Assembly: GCA_038259155.1 (NCBI GenBank)
Contig: JBBSPE010000231.1
Span: forward strand, 1 to 5,772
Direction: 5' to 3'
Source of the DNA: JAABRT01 sp038259155
Lineage (GTDB): Bacteria; Gemmatimonadota; Gemmatimonadetes; Gemmatimonadales; Gemmatimonadaceae
DNA: 5,772 bases
Shown here: piece after piece, positions 3,218 to 5,772 of the stretch
Layout: each line of letters begins with the position of its first letter
Numbering within the stretch: position 1 is the first letter of the stretch
Position numbers and translations under genes: made by a program
Notes under the pieces: generated by a model
Told to the model about the DNA's origin: nothing
The model's database searches: none
Seen by the model: only the letters and a program-made list of their open reading frames with translations

Positions 3218-5772
3218 CTACCCCACCGCCCGCAACACACTGAACTCCCCGAACAGCGCCACCGGCAACGCCACCTCCAGCCGCCACCTGATGCTCATCG
3301 GCCGGTCGCCAGTCACATCGTCCGGACTCTCAATGCGCACCGGACCACACGCCGTGTACGCCGAGCCCTTGTTCGAGCGCACGAAGAGCTGAAACCGCCA
3401 CCCGTTGGTATCGCTCTCCAAGTAGCGCTTACCACCCTTCGTATCCGGGCCCGCGCTATTCTGCGTCTGCCAGCGGAAGTGCGTCTCACTCTCGGCCCAG
3501 TCGTGGTAGGCAATGCGATCGTGGTAGCCATCGCTCTTGTCGAGGGTGACGAACAACAGCTCCAGCTTGCGGTCCTTGAGCGGGAGCACGCCGGCCTGGA
3601 AGGGCGTGATCTTGGTCGCCGAGCGCCAGCCGACGGCAGTGAGGATTTCGCGAATTTGGTAGCTGCCGTGCAGCGAGATTGGCGCGAACTCGAGTCCAGG
3701 CACCGGCCGGCCGGCAAGCCGGCTTCGGGACTCGAGGATCTCCGTGAGCGCCCCAAGCTCGGCCAGACATTCGGGCTCGGCAGCGAGGGTCTGCACGTAC
3801 GTCTCGAACGACTGCGCTGGTGACGGCGACATCTGGTACGTGAACATTTGCGCGCGTACACCTTCGGCGGCGGATGATGCCGAGTAGGCGGCCCCCTGCT
3901 CTGCCACCTTGCGCATCACGCCGAGCTGCCCGGGGTCGTTCACGTGCAGCAGGTACCGCATGGACCGCGACAGCTCCAACTCGGCGTCTCCATCCGCTCG
4001 TTCGTCAAGTAGCCCGGCCTCTCGACGCAGCGCTGTCCAGCCGCTCGGCTTCGCGTCCCGGAACACCTCGTCGAGCTGCACGTTCTGGTCGTGCAGGAAC
4101 TCACCGAGTGAGAACTGTCTGTTTCCGCGGAGAGATGCGTACGCCTGCACCTCGCTCTTCAGTCGCCGCCAGCTCTGCTGCACCGCGGCCTGCAGACTGC
4201 TGAGCACCCGTTCACGCGCCTGCGACTCCAGATGGATATGGCAACCACTGGGGAGCGTGCTGAAGCCGTGCTTCACCGAGTCCAGCAGCTCGCGCTTGTT
4301 GAGACCCGTGATGGACGACAGCAGGCGATCGAACCGGAAGTCCGCGCGGTGCTGGCCCACGAAGTCGAGCACGAGACAACTGCTCTTGTTGGGCGCGAGC
4401 CTGAGGCCTCGACCAAGCTGCTGCTGAAAGAGCAACGGGCTTTGCGTGGGACGCAGGAAGAGGAGCGTGTCTACGTCCGGCAGGTCAACGCCTTCGTTGT
4501 AGAGATCGACAGTGACGATGGCACAGATCTCTCCGCGGGCCAGTTGTTGCGGTGCGGCGCGCCTCTCGTCGTCGGGGCTATCCCCGGTCAGACTGACCGT
4601 CTTGAGGCCGGCAGCGGTGAAGCGTTCCTGCATGAACCGTGCGTGCGCCACCGAAACGCAGAACACGATCGCGCGTGACTGAGCAGCATTTCCTGTGAGC
4701 CGTTGCCATTCGTCCACCACCATGCGGGCGCGCACCTGATTACCAGTGACGAGCTTGTCCACGGCGGTCACTTCGCCGGCGGCTCCCCAGGGTACGTCGG
4801 AAAAGTCGGTGTCGTCGTTGCAGCCGAAGTACTCAAACGGCGTGAGCAACTGCAGATCGAGCGCGTGCCACAACCGGAGCTCCGCGGCGGGTGAGCCGTC
4901 GGGGCGCATGGTGAAGTACGGATGTAGCGGCTTGCCGTCCGTGCGTTCCGGCGTTGCGGTGAGTCCGAGTAGCGTAGCGGGCTGAACCGTAGTGGCGAAA
5001 GAATCGAGCTGTGGCGCGGCCATGCGATGACACTCGTCGATCACCACCGTGTGCCAGTAGTCCCTGCCTCTCGATGTCATCAGGTCGCGCGACGCGATGC
5101 TCTGGATCGTGGCGAACAGGTGGTCGTGCTGCGACGGCGAGGCGCCACCGCTCAGCAGGTCGCCGAAACTGTGGTCGCGCAGTACGGCTCGATACGTGTG
5201 CATGGCCTGACGCAGGATCTCCTCGCGATGCGCCACGTACAACAACCTCGGCCTCGCGCCACCCGCGTCCGCAACGGTGCGCCGATAGTCAAGCGCGGCC
5301 ATCACGGTCTTGCCCGTGCCTGTGGCGGCGACGAGCAGGTTGCGATTGCGTCCGTGCTCACGTTCGTGCGTGAGCTGCTCGAGGATGTCCGCCTGATAGC
5401 GTTTGGCGGTGATGTCGAAGAACGGCGCCGCATCGGGTTGACCGGTGCCACTCTCCCGCTGCAGTGCCAAGCGCAGCGACGTTCTGCTGGACTCGCTACT
5501 TGGATCGTACGCCTGGAACTCATCGTCGGCCCACAGCGTGTCGAAGTGCGCTCTGGCGCGCGTGTAGAGTGCCTCCTGGCCATGCTCGGTGAACTTCACC
5601 GTCCACTCGAGGCCGCCGAGCAGGGCTGCGCCTGAGAGATTGGCGCTGCCCACGTATGCCGAGCCGAAGCCACTGCGTCGATGGAAGAGCCAGGCCTTCG
5701 CGTGCAGGCGCGTGCGACGTCCGTCGAGCGACACCTTCACGGTGCAGCCGTTCAGCGCCGCGAGTTGGTCGA
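3218..5772 (-). CDS. PLD nuclease-SF2 helicase-DUF3427 protein (N-terminus outside window)
   Basis: Positions count from GTG 5740. That GTG is not the true start: ten more codons (DQLAALNGCT) are open to the window edge, and the GTG falls inside a domain. Residues 1-75 are the second half of a phospholipase-D-like domain, with His13-x-Lys15 and GSANLS (31-36). A superfamily 2 helicase core follows: RYQ (114-116), Walker A AATGTGKT (138-145), DECH (235-238), TATPERTDG (261-269), AIVFC (357-361), VDLYNEGVDLP (411-421) and QQLGRGLR (440-447). Residues about 690-835 match the C-terminal part of DUF3427, with LLFVTLDKSD (728-737), HFRWQTQNSAGP (754-765) and RPMSIRWRL (813-821). Every ATPase motif is intact, so it is probably an active DNA translocase/nuclease. 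Such proteins have about 1000 residues, so roughly 150 are missing here. They are frequent in accessory and defence-type regions, but their substrate is not established to my knowledge. Confidence 0.95.
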   Translation of the reverse strand, partial: DQLAALNGCTVKVSLDGRRTRLHAKAWLFHRRSGFGSAYVGSANLSGAALLGGLEWTVKFTEHGQEALYTRARAHFDTLWADDEFQAYDPSSESSRTSLRLALQRESGTGQPDAAPFFDITAKRYQADILEQLTHEREHGRNRNLLVAATGTGKTVMAALDYRRTVADAGGARPRLLYVAHREEILRQAMHTYRAVLRDHSFGDLLSGGASPSQHDHLFATIQSIASRDLMTSRGRDYWHTVVIDECHRMAAPQLDSFATTVQPATLLGLTATPERTDGKPLHPYFTMRPDGSPAAELRLWHALDLQLLTPFEYFGCNDDTDFSDVPWGAAGEVTAVDKLVTGNQVRARMVVDEWQRLTGNAAQSRAIVFCVSVAHARFMQERFTAAGLKTVSLTGDSPDDERRAAPQQLARGEICAIVTVDLYNEGVDLPDVDTLLFLRPTQSPLLFQQQLGRGLRLAPNKSSCLVLDFVGQHRADFRFDRLLSSITGLNKRELLDSVKHGFSTLPSGCHIHLESQARERVLSSLQAAVQQSWRRLKSEVQAYASLRGNRQFSLGEFLHDQNVQLDEVFRDAKPSGWTALRREAGLLDERADGDAELELSRSMRYLLHVNDPGQLGVMRKVAEQGAAYSASSAAEGVRAQMFTYQMSPSPAQSFETYVQTLAAEPECLAELGALTEILESRSRLAGRPVPGLEFAPISLHGSYQIREILTAVGWRSATKITPFQAGVLPLKDRKLELLFVTLDKSDGYHDRIAYHDWAESETHFRWQTQNSAGPDTKGGKRYLESDTNGWRFQLFVRSNKGSAYTACGPVRIESPDDVTGDRPMSIRWRLEVALPVALFGEFSVLRAVG

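Noticed and set aside
3071..3823. Plus-strand 250-residue open frame
   Set aside because: It is the antisense of the helicase and lipoprotein genes, which have full domain support. Long antisense frames are common in GC-rich coding DNA.
5740..5772. GTG 5740 as the true start of the helicase gene
   Set aside because: The frame is open to the window edge, and this GTG would cut the phospholipase-D domain just before its HxK motif. No ribosome site is evident.
1..5772. CRISPR array, tRNA or rRNA genes
   Set aside because: I found no regularly spaced direct repeats, cloverleaf or conserved rRNA segment on either strand by eye.

Overview
The window is a GC-rich bacterial stretch with four genes in a row on the minus strand, plus the last codons of a plus-strand gene at the left edge. 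The lipoprotein resembles the six-bladed propeller lipoproteins common in Gemmatimonadota, with a GRQGAGPGEY-type motif. High GC at third codon positions also fits that phylum. This placement is an inference from protein style only; no rRNA or other marker gene is present.

Layout, reading the minus strand from the right edge: (1) a large gene cut by the window edge, encoding a protein with a phospholipase-D-type nuclease domain, a complete superfamily 2 helicase core and a C-terminal DUF3427 domain; (2) only 2 bases after its stop, a lipoprotein with a predicted beta-propeller; (3) a 200-300 base gap ending in an AT-rich island with a promoter-like sequence and an inverted repeat; (4) an antitoxin of the MbcA/ParS/Xre type; (5) overlapping its end, a RES-domain toxin. 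Positions 71-433 hold no clear gene. That stretch has several hairpins, a decayed direct repeat and a possible small ORF in frame behind the toxin. The left edge carries a 22-codon plus-strand C-terminal tail of unknown function that converges on the toxin gene.

Antitoxin and toxin form a RES-Xre toxin-antitoxin module. In characterised members the RES toxin degrades NAD+ and the antitoxin blocks it and represses the operon. The track-length antitoxin frame begins inside the AT-rich promoter-like island. A GTG at 1688 with a GGAG ribosome site fits better, leaving room upstream for a TTGACA -35 box and a TTAGTA/TACTAA operator.

The helicase is of a type often seen in accessory and defence-related regions, so the window looks like an accessory island. 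The most unusual points are the tight coupling of a DNA helicase/nuclease gene to a cell-envelope lipoprotein, the long N-terminal region of the antitoxin, and the hairpin-rich stretch behind the toxin. None of these proves a new system.
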